Part shown: positions 1 to 11,608 of the stretch, piece by piece
Numbering within the stretch: position 1 is the first letter of the stretch
Layout: each line of letters begins with the position of its first letter
NCBI GenBank assembly: GCA_022841625.1
Contig: JALHRD010000021.1
Coordinates: 21,695-85,694 of the forward strand
Direction of reading: 5' to 3'
DNA from: Xanthobacteraceae bacterium
Lineage (GTDB): Bacteria > Pseudomonadota > Alphaproteobacteria > Rhizobiales > Xanthobacteraceae
Length of the DNA stretch: 64,000 nucleotides
Position numbers and translations under genes: made by a program
Notes under the pieces: model-generated
What the model saw: the letters and a program-made list of their open reading frames with translations, nothing else
Databases searched by the model: none
Told to the model about the DNA's origin: nothing

Positions 1-1
1 C

Positions 2-766
2 GACCTCGCCGCCGGTGAGATGACGCACAGCTTCAAGGTTGGCGCCGCCGACCTCAAACGGCTGATCGACAAGACCCAGTTCGCGATATCGACCGAGGAA
101 ACCCGCTATTACCTCAACGGCATCTACCTGCATGCCGCCGGCAGCGGCAAGGCGCAGACCTTACGGGCGGTGGCGACGGACGGCCACCGTTTGGCGCAGG
201 TCGAACTGCCGCTGCCAAAGGGAGCGGCCGGCATGCCCGGGATCATCGTTCCCCGCAAAACCGTAAGCGAGGTCCAGCGCCTGATCGAAGACAACGATGC
301 CGATGTCGCGATCGACCTTTCACAAGGCAAGATTCGCTTCGCCATCGGCGATGTCGTGCTGACCTCCAAGCTGATCGACGGCACCTTCCCCGATTATAGC
401 CGGGTCATTCCGTCGGGAAACGACAAGGAACTGGTGGTCGACAAAAAGGAATTCGAGCAGGCGGTGGATCGGGTCTCCACGGTATCGAGCGAGCGCGGGC
501 GCGCCGTGAAGCTGTCGCTCAGCAGTGGGCGGCTGCTGCTCACGGTCACCAATCCCGATTCCGGCAGCGCAACCGAGGAACTCGAAGTTGAATACGCCGC
601 GGAACCGCTCGATATCGGCTTTAATTCCCGCTATTTGCTCGACATCGCCTCGCAGATCGAAAGCGAAACCGCCATCTTGCGGCTGGCCGATCCCGGTTCT
701 CCGACCCTGATCGAGGATAAAGACGCCAAAGGCACGCTCTACGTGCTGATGCCGATGCGGGTTTGA
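2..766 (+). CDS. dnaN: DNA polymerase III subunit beta (sliding clamp), 3' part
   Basis: This is the C-terminal two thirds of the ring-shaped clamp that tethers DNA polymerase III to its template. The frame is already open at base 2 and gives about 254 codons against roughly 370 for the family, so the first domain lies off the left edge. The central-domain stretch FAISTEETRYYLNGIYLHA, the EVQRLIEDND region, the DGTFPDYSRVIP segment and the usual MPMRV carboxy-terminus are all visible. recF and gyrB follow on the same strand in the conserved origin-proximal order, so dnaA and oriC probably lie just to the left. The gene looks intact apart from the window edge. Confidence 0.97.
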   Translation, partial: DLAAGEMTHSFKVGAADLKRLIDKTQFAISTEETRYYLNGIYLHAAGSGKAQTLRAVATDGHRLAQVELPLPKGAAGMPGIIVPRKTVSEVQRLIEDNDADVAIDLSQGKIRFAIGDVVLTSKLIDGTFPDYSRVIPSGNDKELVVDKKEFEQAVDRVSTVSSERGRAVKLSLSSGRLLLTVTNPDSGSATEELEVEYAAEPLDIGFNSRYLLDIASQIESETAILRLADPGSPTLIEDKDAKGTLYVLMPMRV

Positions 767-891
767 TTGCGCCCGGTATCCGCCAGCCGGCGCCGCCCCG
801 CTGGGTGCGCCAACGGTTGTGATGCCCACCGGCATGATCGCTCGGCGCCGCCGGGCCACGGTACCGCCGGATTGCCGTCACAGCGACCTTC

Positions 892-2034
892 ATGACCGCC
901 ACGCAGATCCACCGCCTGACGCTGAACAACTTCCGCAGCTACCGCGCGGCGCAGGTCGTTGTTGGCGCGCCGCTGGTCGTGTTGGTGGGCCCCAATGGCG
1001 CCGGCAAGACCAATTTGATCGAAGCCATCTCGCTGCTGACGCCTGGCCGCGGCCTGCGCCGCGCGACGCTCGACGAATTGGCCTTTGCGGAGGGCGACGG
1101 CTCCTGGGCAGTGTCATGCGATGTCGAGGGTGCGCTGGGATTGGCGTCGCTCGGGACCGGCATTGAAGCGCCCCGCGGTGACGACGTTCCAACCGCCCGC
1201 AAGTGCCGCATCGACCGCGAGCCGGCCTCTTCGGCAACGGCCTTTGCCGACCATTTACGGGTGATCTGGCTGATCCCCGCCATGGACTCACTGTTCAGCG
1301 GCCCGGCCTCAGAACGCCGGCGCTTCCTCGACCGGCTTGCGCTGGCGATCGATGCCGAACACACCGGCCGCGTCTCGGCGCTAGAACGGTCGCTGCGCGC
1401 ACGCAATCGGCTGCTGGAAGACCCGCGGCCCGATCCGCATTGGCTGAATGCGATCGAACACGAGACCGCCGAACTGGCGGTCGCGGTCGCCGCACAGCGG
1501 GCCGAAACCGTCGCCCGCCTGCAAGCCGCGCTGGCCGGGCGGCGCGATCCGGCATCGGCCTTTCCTCCCGCCGAGATCGCGCTCGACGGCTGGATGGAGA
1601 AGCTCATTGCCGGCCACCCAGCCGCCGAAATCGAGGACCGCTATCGCACCGTCCTAAAAAACAATCGCGGGCGCGACGCAGCCGCCGGGCGCACGCTTGA
1701 CGGTCCTCATCTGACCGATCTCCTGGTTGCCTATGCCGCCAAGAATATTCCGGCGGCTGACGCCTCGACCGGCGAGCAAAAGGCGCTGCTGATCGGGCTG
1801 GTGCTGGCGCATGCCGGCTTGCTGGCGGAGATGTCGGGATTTGCGCCCGTGCTGCTACTCGATGAAGTCGTTGCCCATCTCGACCCGGGACGGCGGACGG
1901 CGCTCTATCGGGAGCTGGAAGTTCTAGGAGCGCAGGTTTTCATGACTGGCGCCGACCCCGCCGCTTTCACCGAAATCGTGCGGCATGCGCAGCTATTTCA
2001 TGTCACGCCGGGGCACGTCAGCGCGCAAAATTGA
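892..2034 (+). CDS. recF: DNA replication and repair protein RecF
   Basis: RecF is an SMC-like ATPase that loads RecA at gapped DNA together with RecO and RecR. The 380-residue protein has the Walker A motif GPNGAGKT at residues 33-40, the N-terminal LNNFRSY signature, an ABC-type signature STGEQKALL near residue 298 and a Walker B LLLDEVVAHLD near residue 325, which is the complete set and normal length for the family. The ATG at 892 begins the conserved N-terminus. It sits 125 bases after dnaN and before gyrB. Nothing unusual is seen. Confidence 0.97.
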   Translation: MTATQIHRLTLNNFRSYRAAQVVVGAPLVVLVGPNGAGKTNLIEAISLLTPGRGLRRATLDELAFAEGDGSWAVSCDVEGALGLASLGTGIEAPRGDDVPTARKCRIDREPASSATAFADHLRVIWLIPAMDSLFSGPASERRRFLDRLALAIDAEHTGRVSALERSLRARNRLLEDPRPDPHWLNAIEHETAELAVAVAAQRAETVARLQAALAGRRDPASAFPPAEIALDGWMEKLIAGHPAAEIEDRYRTVLKNNRGRDAAAGRTLDGPHLTDLLVAYAAKNIPAADASTGEQKALLIGLVLAHAGLLAEMSGFAPVLLLDEVVAHLDPGRRTALYRELEVLGAQVFMTGADPAAFTEIVRHAQLFHVTPGHVSAQN

Positions 2035-2039
2035 CCACC

Positions 2040-4656
<2,617 letters not shown>

Positions 4657-4689
4657 GGTCGATCGCTGGACGGGCGGCTCGCCTTGTCA

Positions 4690-5766
4690 TCAATTCTGCC
4701 CCGTCGTCGCCGCTCTGAGCGTTGCGAGCACCCCCGGCTGGACGTCGGCGAGCGAACGGAACACGCCGCGGCCGCGTTCCACATTGATATAGGTGTACGG
4801 CATTCCATAGCGCTTAGTGGATTCGGCGATGAATTCCGGATCGTTCGACGCGGCTTCGTAGGCTTTACGCAGGATCGCAAGCGGCTCCGCCTGCGTCGCT
4901 GGCGGCGCCAAACCGACAAAGGTGAGTTCGCCAGTCTGGTTGGTCAGCCAGTTCAGCGCCTCCCACATCGCGCCCGACGGCATCGCGCCCCGCACCTGCT
5001 TGTAGAGATCGGGGAAGGCCGGCATCTCGGGAATGAATTTGCTGGTCTCATAGCGACCGCCAGCATCGACCGGCACCAGATAGGCGATGCCAAGTCCCTC
5101 GCCGGATTTCACGAAGGCGGCGTTGCGCCCGCGAAAGGTGGTGATGCTGGTCGAGTGGACATTGACCTCGCCACGCTGCAACGCGAGGAATACATCATTG
5201 CCGCCGCGATAGCCGACCACCAGCCGATGCTTGATGTCCAGCGTGCGCAACGCAAGGTGCGGCAGCAGTCCGGAAATGTCGGTATTGTTGAGCGCACCGA
5301 GAACGATGGCTGGCGCGTTCGCGATGTCGGCCGGCGCCTTGATCCCGCCGGGCACCGCATCGCGCCGGGCGTAAAGCACCCGGATGTCGCCGGTGCCGCC
5401 CAGGAACTCGAATTTCTCGTAGCGGGCGCGCAACCCCTGATCGGCCAGAGCCTGGGCCAGCGGATCCCAAGGACCGTAAAGCATGGTCAAGCCATCGGGG
5501 GCGGCACGTTCAAAAACGTGGTTGGTCGCGGTCTTGCCGCCAGCGCCCGGCATGTTCTGGACGATGATGGTCGGATTGCCCGGGATGTGCTTGCGCAAAT
5601 ATCCGGAAAACGTCCGTGCGAAAGTATCGACCGTGCCGCCGGCTTCAAGACCGACAATGACGCGCAGCGTCTTCCCGGCAAAAAAGTCGGCGGTCTGCGC
5701 GGCCGCGGGTTGATCGATGGCCACAAGCGCGATCGCGCCCGCGATGGCCGCCAAGGTCCGTTTCAT
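4690..5766 (-). CDS. Bug/TctC-family periplasmic solute-binding protein (long variant)
   Basis: The 358-residue protein begins with a cleavable signal peptide (MKRTLAAIAGAIALVAI...AAAQT). It carries family hallmarks: a KTLRVIVGLEAGG strand followed by an anion-binding turn, VQNMPGAGGKTATN, and APDGLTMLYGPW. Bug proteins bind carboxylates in the periplasm for tripartite tricarboxylate transporters, but no TctA/TctB membrane genes are present here, so it may feed a remote transporter or act as a sensor. It is somewhat longer than the usual 320 residues, and the ligand cannot be predicted. It is convergent with gyrB and divergent from the UbiD-type gene, sharing the 5767-5919 promoter region. 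Confidence 0.85.
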   Translation of the reverse strand: MKRTLAAIAGAIALVAIDQPAAAQTADFFAGKTLRVIVGLEAGGTVDTFARTFSGYLRKHIPGNPTIIVQNMPGAGGKTATNHVFERAAPDGLTMLYGPWDPLAQALADQGLRARYEKFEFLGGTGDIRVLYARRDAVPGGIKAPADIANAPAIVLGALNNTDISGLLPHLALRTLDIKHRLVVGYRGGNDVFLALQRGEVNVHSTSITTFRGRNAAFVKSGEGLGIAYLVPVDAGGRYETSKFIPEMPAFPDLYKQVRGAMPSGAMWEALNWLTNQTGELTFVGLAPPATQAEPLAILRKAYEAASNDPEFIAESTKRYGMPYTYINVERGRGVFRSLADVQPGVLATLRAATTGQN

Positions 5767-5919
5767 ACCGCCCTCCCAGAACCGGATTTACAGTCCCATT
5801 AGCATTCCGCCGGACAACTGTCTCAGCCCCGTGGCGGAAGCAATTTCATCCGGCCGCGTAATCGGCTAGCGTCTTGCGTAACGTGGCCTTTCGCCGGCCA
5901 CCGCAGGAGGTGACGCCCC

Positions 5920-7404
5920 GTGAATAAGCCCTTCAGCAACCGCGACGCCATGATGTCGGAGGCCCTCGGCAATCTTCGCAAATGCCTGGAGTTCGCGGAA
6001 GAGATTGGCGACGTCGAGTTCGTTGATGGCGCCGACCCAAACCTGGAGATCGGCGCGCTTTATGAACTGAGCCTGCAAAAGGCCCATCCGCCGGTGCTGG
6101 TGTTTCGCAACATCAAAGGCTTTTCGCCCGACCACCGCATTGCAATGAATGTTCGCTCCTCGAAGGTGTTCGACGGCGGCGAGCAGGGCCTTGAACTCGT
6201 CAAGCGCTACCGCCGCAGCCGCCGCGCTTCGGCGGCGCCGATCCCGCCCAAGACCGTCGCCGACGGACCGCTGTTGGAGAACGTCATCGAGGGCGCCGCC
6301 GTCAACGCCCTCACCTTTCCCGCGCCGAAATGGCACGAGGGCGATGGCGGCAATTATATCGGCACCGAATGCATCGTCATCACCCGCGACCCCGACAGTG
6401 GCTGGGTCAATCTCGGCACCTATCGGGTCCAGGTGCACGATCGCGACACGCTGAGCGTCTTCATTGAGCACGGCAAACATGGCGACGTAATCCGCCGAAA
6501 ATACTGGGCGCGCGGCCAACACTGTCCGATGGCAATCAGCGTGGGCCAGTCACCGGTGCTTGGCGCCATTGGCGCCGCCACCCCCGGTCCCAATGTATCG
6601 GAATACGACCTTGCGGGCGGCCGTCTCGGCCGCGCCATCGAAGTGGTCAATGGCCGGCACACCGGGCTGCCGATCCCGGCCGATGCGGAATTGGTGTTCG
6701 AGGGTTTCATGCCGCCGCCGGAAGAACTGTCGGTGCCGGAGGGGCCGTTCGGCGAATGGCCCGGCTATTATGCGTCGAGCTCACGCGCCGAGCCGGCGAT
6801 GAAGGTGAAGGCGATCTATCACCGCAACCAACCGATCATCGTCGGCGCGCCGCCGGTCAAACCGACCATGCCGGCACTGCAAGGCGGCGCCATCGGCTCG
6901 GTTCCGCTGCGCGCGGCCGCGCTTTGGGACGATCTCGAAGCCGCCGGCGTGCCGGGCATCAAAGGCGTCTGGAAAATGCCCGGCGGCGGCGCGCGCTTCA
7001 TCAATGTCATCGCGATCGATCAGCAGCACGCCGGCCATGCCAAAATGGCTGGCCTGGTCGCCGCCGGCTGCGGATCGAATGCCTATCTCGGGCGCATTGT
7101 GATCGTGGTCGACGACGACATCGACATCACCAACAGCGTGGAGGTGATGTGGGCGCTGGCGACGCGCTGGGACCCCAAAACCGCCACCGACATCATCGAC
7201 GGCTGCTGGACCGGCCACATCGATCCAACCCTGTCGCCGGAAAGCCGCGACGTCAGTTCGCCCGTCAACAGCCGCATTATCATTTACGCCGTACGGCCGT
7301 TCCACTGGAAGGACCAGTTTCCGAAGGTGAACGCGGTGCCGGCCGACTATGCCGAAAGCGTGCGGGCAAAATGGGCCGGCAAGCTGCGCTTTCTCAGTCG
7401 GTGA
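5920..7404 (+). CDS. UbiD-family (prFMN-dependent) decarboxylase
   Basis: This 494-residue enzyme belongs to the reversible decarboxylases that use prenylated FMN to remove carboxylate from aromatic or unsaturated acids. Family landmarks are the cofactor-binding region GNYIGTECIVITRDPDSG, the YRVQVHDRDTL segment, and EGPFGEWPGYY with its catalytic glutamate. No UbiX-type prenyltransferase is in the window, so cofactor must come from elsewhere. The ATG at 5920 was taken by the frame; a GGAGG-type site (gcaggaggtg) lies about 10 bases upstream. The next gene, a Bug receptor, starts 5 bases after the stop, suggesting an uptake-and-decarboxylation operon. The substrate is probably an aromatic acid, by context only. 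Confidence 0.9.
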   Translation: MNKPFSNRDAMMSEALGNLRKCLEFAEEIGDVEFVDGADPNLEIGALYELSLQKAHPPVLVFRNIKGFSPDHRIAMNVRSSKVFDGGEQGLELVKRYRRSRRASAAPIPPKTVADGPLLENVIEGAAVNALTFPAPKWHEGDGGNYIGTECIVITRDPDSGWVNLGTYRVQVHDRDTLSVFIEHGKHGDVIRRKYWARGQHCPMAISVGQSPVLGAIGAATPGPNVSEYDLAGGRLGRAIEVVNGRHTGLPIPADAELVFEGFMPPPEELSVPEGPFGEWPGYYASSSRAEPAMKVKAIYHRNQPIIVGAPPVKPTMPALQGGAIGSVPLRAAALWDDLEAAGVPGIKGVWKMPGGGARFINVIAIDQQHAGHAKMAGLVAAGCGSNAYLGRIVIVVDDDIDITNSVEVMWALATRWDPKTATDIIDGCWTGHIDPTLSPESRDVSSPVNSRIIIYAVRPFHWKDQFPKVNAVPADYAESVRAKWAGKLRFLSR

Positions 7405-7409
7405 GCCGC

Positions 7410-8363
7410 ATGATGAGATTGTTTATCGTCTGCTGCCTCGGCGCGCTCGCGCTGGGCGCCAACGACGCCCAGGCGCAAACTCGCACGGTTAGGATTGTCG
7501 TGCCATATGCGCCGGGCGGCTCACCCGACGCGCTGTCCCGGCTGCTCGCCGAGCGGATCGGCAAGACGCAGGGCGTATCGGTGGTGGTCGAAAACCGTCC
7601 CGGCGCTGGCGCAATCATCGGGACCGAGACCGTGATGCGCGCCAGTCCCGACGGCAATACACTGCTGGTGGCTGCAAATGCGTTCCTCACCAACCCGCAT
7701 TTGCGCAAGGTCAATTACGACCCGATAGCGAATTTCGAGCCGATTTGCCTCTTGGTCAGCGTGCCGTCGCTGATCGCGGTCGCAGCGGCCTCGCCCTATA
7801 AGACCTTGGGCGATCTGCTCGGCGCGGCGCGCGCCAATCCCGGCAAGATCACGCTTGCAAGTCCCGGCCCGGCGACAACCTTTCACATCGCTTATGAAAT
7901 GCTCAGGCGCACTGCCGGAATAGAGATGACCTACGTTCCCTATCCGTCAACGCCACCCGCGCTTACCGCGCTGATCGGCGGCCATGTCGCATCGGTTTTT
8001 TCCGATTATTCCTCAATGGCGGGACAATTGAAGGCCGGCGCGATCCGCGCGCTCGCCACCGCCGGCCCAACCAGGCTGACGGTACTGCCGGAGGTTCCGA
8101 CCGTCGCCGAATCCGGCTTCAAGGACTATGAATCGGAGGTGTGGTTCGGCATCGTTGCACCGGCAAAGACTCCCAAAGATGTGACGGCGGAGCTGATCGC
8201 GTGGTTCTCGGCGGCGCTGCGCGCCGACGATGTCCGCGCAAAACTCACCGACCAGGGCCTCAATCCGGTGGGCCGCTGCGGCGCCGATTTTGCCGTCCAT
8301 CTTCGCACGCAATTCGATACCATCGGCCGCACTATTCGCGACGCAAACATCAAGGCCGAATGA
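7410..8363 (+). CDS. Bug/TctC-family periplasmic solute-binding protein
   Basis: From ATG 7410 this gives 317 residues with a signal peptide (MMRLFIVCCLGALALGANDAQA) and the family motifs VRIVVPYAPGGSPD and ENRPGAGAIIGTETV. The reading frame continues open upstream, but those codons overlap the UbiD-type gene out of frame and are not coding. A second ATG at 7413 is possible. No TctAB pair lies nearby. Position directly behind the decarboxylase, and just ahead of a flavin hydroxylase, suggests capture of the aromatic or carboxylic acid that the cluster degrades. Confidence 0.88.
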   Translation: MMRLFIVCCLGALALGANDAQAQTRTVRIVVPYAPGGSPDALSRLLAERIGKTQGVSVVVENRPGAGAIIGTETVMRASPDGNTLLVAANAFLTNPHLRKVNYDPIANFEPICLLVSVPSLIAVAAASPYKTLGDLLGAARANPGKITLASPGPATTFHIAYEMLRRTAGIEMTYVPYPSTPPALTALIGGHVASVFSDYSSMAGQLKAGAIRALATAGPTRLTVLPEVPTVAESGFKDYESEVWFGIVAPAKTPKDVTAELIAWFSAALRADDVRAKLTDQGLNPVGRCGADFAVHLRTQFDTIGRTIRDANIKAE

Positions 8364-8378
8364 AATAGCGACCTTGGA

Positions 8379-10004
8379 ATGACTGAACCCACGGAAACTT
8401 CGGTAATCATCGTCGGCGCAGGACCGGTCGGGCTGGGGCTCGCCTGCGAGCTTGGCCAGCGCGGCGTCGATTGTATTCTGATCGAGAAGCGCGACGGCGC
8501 CATCAACGTGCCCAAGCAAAGCATGGTGAGCGCGCGCAATATGGAATTCTGCCGCCGCTGGGGCGTGGCCAAGAAAGTCCGCACCGCGGTCTGGCCGGAA
8601 CACCATGCGCGCGATTTCGTGTATCTCGAAAACATGCGCGGCCAGGAATTGTTACGCTTCAAGGTGCCGTCCTATGCGCAACGCGATCCGCGCGACTTCA
8701 CGCCGGAAGCGGCGTGCCCCTGCCCGCAAATCTATTTTGACCCGATCCTGGGCGAACACGCACGCGCGCTGCCGAGCGTGACGCTCGCCTACAATACCCG
8801 GCTCGATACCTTCCAACAGGACGCTGGCGGCGTGACCGCCCAGCTCGCCGACATGACGAGCGGCCAAGCGCGGACCTTGCGCGCCCATTATCTGGTCGGC
8901 TGCGATGGCCCTTCGGGCCTTGTCCGCGACGCACTCGGCATCGGCATTGAAGGCATCGGTGCCATTGCGCACAGCATCAATTTGTTCTTCCGCTCCGCCG
9001 CATTGGCCGCCTCGCACGACAAAGGTTGGGCGCGGTTCTACCGGGTGATCGACGAAACCGGCTGCTGGGCCGAACTGATCCCAATCGACGGCAAGGAATT
9101 GTGGCGTCTGACGGTGTTCGACAAGCCGCTGAGCGCGGCGGATCCCGATTTTCTGCTGCGCAAACTCGCCGGCGGGCCGTTCGACTATGAAATGCTGTCG
9201 GTGTCGCCTTGGGAGCGGCGCGACTATGTCGCCAGGAGCTACCGCCGCGACCGCGTCTTCATTGCGGGAGACGCCGCCCATGAATGCTCGCCGACCGGCG
9301 GCATCGGCATGCATACCGGCCTCGAGGAAGCGGTCAATCTTGGCTGGAAGCTCGCCGCCATGACTGAGGGCTGGGGCGGGCCGGCGCTGCTCGCCTCCTA
9401 CGAGATCGAACGGCGGCCGATCGCGGCGCGCAACGTTGGCCTCGCGACACGGTCCTTCAATGCCATCGCCGCCATCCCCGGCTGGCATGCGGGGACCATG
9501 GATTGGAAAGCCGACCCGGCATGGCTGTCGGTGCCCGAGCATATCAAGCTGCACTACGGCTACGACGGTTCGCCGATCTGCGTGCCGGACGGCACACCGC
9601 CGTTCGAACCGGAGCCGGCGCGCTATTTGCCCTCAACCCGACCGGGGACGCGCGCGCCGCATTTCTGGCTCGATGACGAGCGATCGACCCTCGACCTGTT
9701 CGGCGACGGCTTTGTGCTGCTGCGACTGGACGCCAAGCCGCCCGACGCAACCCGCCTGACCGACGCCGCCAAAACGCGCGGCGTGCCGTGGCGCGAGATC
9801 GCGCTACCCAACCCAGAACTGGCTGCGCTCTACGAGACCCCGTTGGTTCTGGTCCGCCCGGACGGCCATGTCGCCTGGCGTGGGAACGATTGCCCGGCCG
9901 ATGCGGGCAGCCTGGTGGACCGGATTCGCGGCGCCGAGACCCAGGCAATGGCCCAGCCGGATCGGTCGCGCGAAGCATCCGCGCCGCGGGCGCATTTGCT
10001 ATAG
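8379..10004 (+). CDS. FAD-dependent aromatic monooxygenase (PheA/TfdB/MhpA-type)
   Basis: This is a 541-residue class A flavoprotein hydroxylase. It has the dinucleotide-binding GAGPVG at residues 13-18 followed by the acidic end IEKRDG, the DG motif VGCDGPSGLVRDALG near residue 170, and the GD motif VFIAGDAAHECSPTGGIGMH near residue 295. A C-terminal thioredoxin-like extension (WRGNDCPADAGSLVDRI) is typical of phenol hydroxylase relatives. Such enzymes ortho-hydroxylate phenolic rings with NAD(P)H and oxygen. With a decarboxylase before it and a gentisate-type dioxygenase after it, a hydroxylation step preceding ring cleavage is the natural reading. The exact substrate is unknown. Confidence 0.92.
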   Translation: MTEPTETSVIIVGAGPVGLGLACELGQRGVDCILIEKRDGAINVPKQSMVSARNMEFCRRWGVAKKVRTAVWPEHHARDFVYLENMRGQELLRFKVPSYAQRDPRDFTPEAACPCPQIYFDPILGEHARALPSVTLAYNTRLDTFQQDAGGVTAQLADMTSGQARTLRAHYLVGCDGPSGLVRDALGIGIEGIGAIAHSINLFFRSAALAASHDKGWARFYRVIDETGCWAELIPIDGKELWRLTVFDKPLSAADPDFLLRKLAGGPFDYEMLSVSPWERRDYVARSYRRDRVFIAGDAAHECSPTGGIGMHTGLEEAVNLGWKLAAMTEGWGGPALLASYEIERRPIAARNVGLATRSFNAIAAIPGWHAGTMDWKADPAWLSVPEHIKLHYGYDGSPICVPDGTPPFEPEPARYLPSTRPGTRAPHFWLDDERSTLDLFGDGFVLLRLDAKPPDATRLTDAAKTRGVPWREIALPNPELAALYETPLVLVRPDGHVAWRGNDCPADAGSLVDRIRGAETQAMAQPDRSREASAPRAHLL

Positions 10005-10030
10005 TGGCTGGATCGTCCCTGGAGATACCC

Positions 10031-11065
10031 ATGAGCGCAACCGACCCTGCGACATCGTCCGGCGACCGTCCCTATGAAGAGATCCGCAAGGCTTGGCGGG
10101 CCGCGAACCTCGCGCCGCTTTGGGAAAACCCGGTCGCGCACAAGGCCCGCGAGGGCGGCCCGGCGCCGACTCTCTGGAGCTGGAAGCGGATCAGGCCGCT
10201 GGTCGACGACGCCTTGAAGGTCGCGACACCGGCCGCCATCGAACGGCGGGTGCTGACCTTCACCGATCCCGACCCCGCCGCCGGAGTCGGCAGCACCACG
10301 ACCAATCTCACCACCGCGCTGCAAATCCTTTTGCCCGGCGAGAAGGCCCGGCCACATCGCCACACCATGAATGCGTTGCGCTTCGTGATCGAAGGCAGCG
10401 GCGCCTCCACCATTGTCGATGGCAAGGACTGTCCAATGGAGGAAGGCGATCTGGTCATCACGCCGGGCTGGACTTGGCACGAGCACGTCCATCGCGGCAG
10501 CGCGCCCATCATTTGGCTCGACGCCCTCGACGCGCCGCTGCATCGCTATCTCGGCACCGACCGGTTCGAACCGGGGCCGGTCCACGACCTGCCGAACATG
10601 CCGGATGACAGCGCGTTTGCCGTGCCCAATATCGTTCCAGAGCTCAGCGGAGAGGCTGCGCCGTTCTCGCCGGTGTTCCGCTATCCCTGGAAGGACGCCC
10701 GCAATGCGGTGCGCGCCGCCCCGACCTGGAAAGATGGATCGCGCCGCGTGCGTTATATCAATCCAATCACCGGCGGCTCGACCATGCCGCTGATGGATTG
10801 CTACCTCATCCAGATCGACAAGGGCACCGAGACGGTGCGCTTCCGCACCACCAGCAACGCCGTATGCCTGGTATGCGAGGGCCGTGGCAGCACCCGTGTC
10901 GGCGAAGACATGCTACGTTGGGAAGCCCACGATGTCTTCAGCCTGCCTCACGGCAACTGGATCACCCACAAGGCCGACGAAACCGCAACTCTGTTCCTGG
11001 TCACCGACCGGGACGCGCTACGCCGGCTCGATCTACTCAAGGAACAGTTTGGCAATGAGTTCTAA
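10031..11065 (+). CDS. Gentisate 1,2-dioxygenase-like bicupin
   Basis: From ATG 10031, preceded by GGAGA at 10021, this encodes 344 residues with two cupin domains. The first carries the metal-binding pattern PHRHTMNALRFVIEGSG and PGWTWHEH, three histidines as in gentisate dioxygenase. The second (FRTTSNAVCLVCEGRG) lacks the histidine pair, which is also normal for the family. Such Fe(II) enzymes cleave gentisate, salicylate or 1-hydroxy-2-naphthoate. The frame is open upstream to 9788 but overlaps the hydroxylase, so the later start is preferred. The next cupin gene begins 3 bases after the stop, implying an operon. Confidence 0.88.
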   Translation: MSATDPATSSGDRPYEEIRKAWRAANLAPLWENPVAHKAREGGPAPTLWSWKRIRPLVDDALKVATPAAIERRVLTFTDPDPAAGVGSTTTNLTTALQILLPGEKARPHRHTMNALRFVIEGSGASTIVDGKDCPMEEGDLVITPGWTWHEHVHRGSAPIIWLDALDAPLHRYLGTDRFEPGPVHDLPNMPDDSAFAVPNIVPELSGEAAPFSPVFRYPWKDARNAVRAAPTWKDGSRRVRYINPITGGSTMPLMDCYLIQIDKGTETVRFRTTSNAVCLVCEGRGSTRVGEDMLRWEAHDVFSLPHGNWITHKADETATLFLVTDRDALRRLDLLKEQFGNEF

Positions 11066-11068
11066 ATC

Positions 11069-11605
11069 ATGACCGAAGAAATCAAGACACGGCGCGGCGG
11101 CCCCGCGCGCAAGGCCAAGCTTGCCGAAAAGAACTACTGGGACGAATTGCAAGCGATCCGCGACGAGCAGCGCGTCCAGATCCGCACCGGCATCCAGGTG
11201 GTCAAGGAATCCGAATTGCCGCTGGAAACCAATCGGCAGGGCCTGATGCGCTGGTACATGCATCCGACCATCAAGGATACCGCGCTATCGACCATGATCT
11301 TCTACCAGCAGGAGATCCCGCCCGGCAGCCGCTCCGGCCGCGTCAAATTCCAGGGTGGCCAAGTGATCCTGATTCTGGAGGGCAAGGGCTATACCCTGAT
11401 CGATGGCGTGAAACATTCCTGGGAAGCCGGCGACGTGCTCAATCTACCGCTGCGTCCGCGCGGTATCATTGTGCAACACTTCAACACCGACCCCGCGGTG
11501 ACCGTGAAATTCGTCGCCACCGAGCCGAACTGGACCGAGTGCACGTTCGTCGATCGCGGTTCGGGTTTCGAACAATTGGAGGATGCGCCGGAATACCGGC
11601 GCTGA
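11069..11605 (+). CDS. Small cupin protein lacking the metal-binding histidine pair
   Basis: A 178-residue single-cupin protein. It aligns by eye with the cupin at 13971: SGRVKFQGG here against SGKHRHQGG there, both followed by a VI-x-x-LEGKGY strand and later QHFN. In this copy both histidines of motif 1 are replaced (Val and Phe), leaving only the histidine of QHFN, so a catalytic metal site is unlikely. It could be a structural partner of the metal-competent paralog, or a small-molecule binder. The gene lies between the gentisate dioxygenase-like gene (3-base gap) and the CDC48-like ATPase (starts 3 bases after this stop). Substrate and role are unknown. Confidence 0.85.
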   Translation: MTEEIKTRRGGPARKAKLAEKNYWDELQAIRDEQRVQIRTGIQVVKESELPLETNRQGLMRWYMHPTIKDTALSTMIFYQQEIPPGSRSGRVKFQGGQVILILEGKGYTLIDGVKHSWEAGDVLNLPLRPRGIIVQHFNTDPAVTVKFVATEPNWTECTFVDRGSGFEQLEDAPEYRR

Positions 11606-11608
11606 GCG

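Noticed and set aside
124..384. Minus-strand open frames across dnaN and recF (for example 124-384 and 939-1607)
   Set aside because: They are antisense shadows of GC-rich coding sequence with no start signals or family similarity.
6756..7409. Long upstream extension of the Bug receptor frame through the UbiD-type gene
   Set aside because: It is out of frame with the well-supported decarboxylase and gives Arg-rich sequence; the signal peptide starts at 7410.
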